From NCBI GenBank assembly GCA_030549775.1, contig CM060171.1, positions 6,719,265 to 6,783,264 on the forward strand: a DNA stretch of 64,000 nt, read 5' to 3'. Position numbers and translations under genes: made by a program. Shown one piece after another: positions 61,300 to 64,000 of this stretch. Each line of letters starts with the position of its first letter. The first letter of the stretch is position 1. The notes under the pieces were generated by a model. It saw nothing but the letters and a program-made list of their open reading frames with translations. It was not told where the DNA came from and did not search any database. Source of the stretch: Tamarix chinensis (lineage: Eukaryota > Streptophyta > Magnoliopsida > Caryophyllales > Tamaricaceae).

Positions 61300-64000
61300 T
61301 GTAACACTCCAAATTTTACTATTAAAAAATTCTATTTACAATGGAAGTATAATACCAAAAAAGTTGGGTGTTATCACTGTAATTGACACAAGTCTGGCTT
61401 ACCTAACAATATGTGTGTCAATCACAAAGCAAAATAATTAGAATGTAAAACATGCTAAATAGAAAATGATAAAAACTGCATAAACATTAATATGAGTTGA
61501 GGATTAACTCTAAGTACAATATCCAAAATACATACAAAGGGGCACCATGTGTCTAGGAGTCCAATAAGGAATTTAAATAATACTAGCATTCAAATAATAT
61601 GACTCTATACCAAAAAATCCTGTTACAAAAAGTCACTACTTCCCACATAAAGCATCATAAGCTACAAAATCATCCACTGAATATTCGTTAACTTACACAT
61701 AGACATCTGGATCATCTACTCATGGGAATAAATAACACCCATAAATATATATTCAATACACTACGTACTAAATAAGGTAACAATACAGCCAAGTAAGGGA
61801 TATAGATAATTACATGAATTCATAAAGAAAAATAAGCATACATGTGAGATACATAAAACAATGCAAGGTAATTATTGGTCCATATCTCATTATTATATAT
61901 ATAATATTTTATTCTTTTATTTATGTTGAGTTTAGGGATCCTATTATTCTTATTTCGGTAGAATATACTAAAGTACCTCTTAGGGATAATACACTCAATC
62001 TACTATTATTATTTGGTGGAATGGACCCAACAAAAACCACGAAAACATGCTCTTGACTACTATTCTTGAACCAGTATAATGATTTAAAATACCTCTCAAG
62101 AAAGAACACACCTAAGCTATTATTATCGCCCGATGAAATAGGCACAACACCTTTGATTATCTTTCATTTAATTTTCCACTTTGAGTAATTGATGTCTTAT
62201 CCATTAGTTAAATTATCTCAAGTCATGTTCCCATTCACATTGAGTTTAGGGTTCCACTATTCTTAATCTAGTGGAACAAACTAATACACCTAGCAAGGAA
62301 AAATATATTCGAGCCACTATTATAATCCACTAGAACGAACCCATAAAATACCTCAACCCGACTCACGTGATAGTTCACCTTAAATGATTAATGTATTATT
62401 CATGATTGTTTTGATAGGTAAAAAAATATAATTGAAACAATTAAAGCATAACCATATAGATATCAAGGTCGTTCCCAAGGGTTTAGGTCCACATTTTCTA
62501 AGAAACCATAATTTCACATTTTAGACATAACTTCATCTCTATTAATCTTTTATCCACCAAATTTAGTACATATTCATCAAATATTACTATTATTATTAAC
62601 ATACCTGAAAGTCAATACCTAAATCTAATGTCTTATGCATGTGATAATAACCTTCTAACAAGAGTTATTATTCACAAGGCTTACAAAATTCTAATTTCAT
62701 AAATACGTCGTAACTTTTCACATAAAACTCATATGATTACCAAATTTAATATATCTTGCTAAAATATAATTTTTAGAAACATATCCAAAAATAGTGGTTT
62801 AAGCCTAATGTTTCACACATGTGATAATAACATTGCCATTTTAGGGTTATTATTCCTATATTAAGAAATTTTCTCATTTTATGGAACCTATGCTATTTTT
62901 TTACTCCAAACATTTCACTTGATGCTATTAGCATATTTTAACCCATATAATGCATTAAAAAACTAGAATTTCCATATTATACCTATATTGACCAAAGTGC
63001 CCTTAAGGATATGCAAATGTCTTTATTTCACAAAAAAATTATATGTTTGGTACTATTGTTTCCAAATCCTCCATTTATCACCATATATATTAATTACTCA
63101 TTTCTCACTTATCCTAATATTTCAAACCATAATACAATACCATATATCATACCGATTCTCTTAAGGTTTTCAACATAGAAGGTATCATAACGATATCGAT
63201 CACATGCTCCTCAACTTACTCACTTTTCATCATATAACATCATATCACCACATCATAATATTTATCAACATGAAGTTAACAACATAATAATAACAATAAA
63301 ATAATACACAAAACCATATTATACATTTAACAGAAAACCCTAGCTATGATTAGTACCCTTTTCTAAGCTCATATCCTATCCCACCTCCTCCAAAATCTCC
63401 AAAAAATCACCTAAGAAACAACAATGAAATGCCATTAGAATTTAATGACATAATTAAGGAAATTATGAGGTAATAAATAGTAAAATAATAGAGGACAAGC
63501 TGAACCAAACCAAGGTAAGTGCTTTAGTAGAGAGTTGTGCAACAAAAGGAGGCGATCAACTGTGGTGGCCGAAGGCTCGGGGTAGCAATGGAAGTTTATG
63601 TTGTTACTAAGGGATGAGAAATGACAAGAATGGCTGATGCTCAAGGAGGGTGAATAGAAGAAAGGGCTAAATGAGGGTGGTGTGCTTTAGTGGAAGTGGT
63701 TGAAGGGTGGTAGTTGGTCGTGTTGGTTTTTGGCTAAATGGAGGGGGTGTGATATGGTGGTTTTGGTGAAAGTTAAGGGGTAAGAAATGGTGTGGATCAC
63801 TGGTGTGGTTCACTGAAACTCAAGTTAGGAAAGAAAATAGAGGTTTTGGTGGAGTTTGTTAAAGGTTAGGGGTGTGTTCGGTGAGTTTTGCCGATGTAAG
63901 GGGAAGGTGTTTAGTGAGTGTGGCTAGTGGTTGTGATGAGGTTTTGGTGAAAGTGATCGGTGATAATAGGGAAGGCACATCAAAAGTTGCCGGTAGAGGT
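61300..64000 (-). repeat. Long-LTR-family copy M5 (minus sense), runs off the window
   Basis: Starts TGTAACACTCCAAATTTTAC. It proceeds through the usual minus-sense order to the G-rich complement of the Pro/Ser segment (63500-64000), as in M3 at 53500-54130. A degenerate tandem pattern around 'TCTTATTTCGGTAGAATA', 'TATTATTTGGTGGAATGGA', 'CTTAATCTAGTGGAACAAA' and 'TATAATCCACTAGAACGAA' occupies 61940-62340. The right terminus is outside the window. Confidence 0.5.

Noticed and set aside
1..64000. tRNA genes, miRNA precursors, bacterial-type operons or defence systems
   Set aside because: No cloverleaf with a GGTTCGA-type T-loop was seen. The hairpins found lack precursor features, and the window is plant nuclear DNA.

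Overview
This window is nuclear DNA from a flowering plant. The evidence is two spliced genes with plant-type proteins and GT-AG introns, a plant Cassandra TRIM, a Ty1/copia element primed by initiator tRNA-Met, an AT-rich background and heavy nesting of transposable elements. The species cannot be named from the sequence. All coordinates, splice sites and alignments were worked out by eye.

Host genes occupy the middle. A transmembrane cytochrome b561 gene (+, coding 19566-23343, four exons, 233 aa) faces, tail to tail, the gene for translation initiation factor eIF2B subunit delta (-, coding 40046-23987, seven exons, 691 aa). Only 643 bases separate the two stop codons. The eIF2B-delta gene covers about 16 kb because its introns hold an LTR retrotransposon, a TIR element, and several repeats. 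The two genes are functionally unrelated: one moves electrons across a membrane using ascorbate, the other belongs to the guanine nucleotide exchange factor of translation initiation.

Left of these genes, 10801-19072 looks like one 8.3-kb PIF/Harbinger-type DNA transposon. It has 40-bp imperfect terminal inverted repeats flanked by TAA on both sides. Inside it are a three-exon Myb/SANT-like gene (the usual companion protein of this superfamily), a broken WDR76-like WD40 fragment on the opposite strand, an orphan first-exon-like sequence, and a nested 702-bp element with an exact 8-bp target duplication (hAT-like). No transposase was seen.

The outer flanks (1-8458 and about 45-64 kb) are a mosaic of one long-LTR-like family whose ends read TGTAACACC and GGTGTTACA. 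Copies lie in both orientations and nest in one another, and each carries a different tandem-repeat block. A degenerate Ty1/copia element (45284-50455, -) and a 784-bp Cassandra TRIM with 5S-rRNA-like LTR segments (59554-60337, -) sit within this mosaic. The stretches 8459-10797, 40050-44200 and 56941-58173 are AT-rich and show no convincing gene.

No wholly new system is proved. The strongest candidate for something undescribed is the Harbinger-like element carrying host gene fragments.
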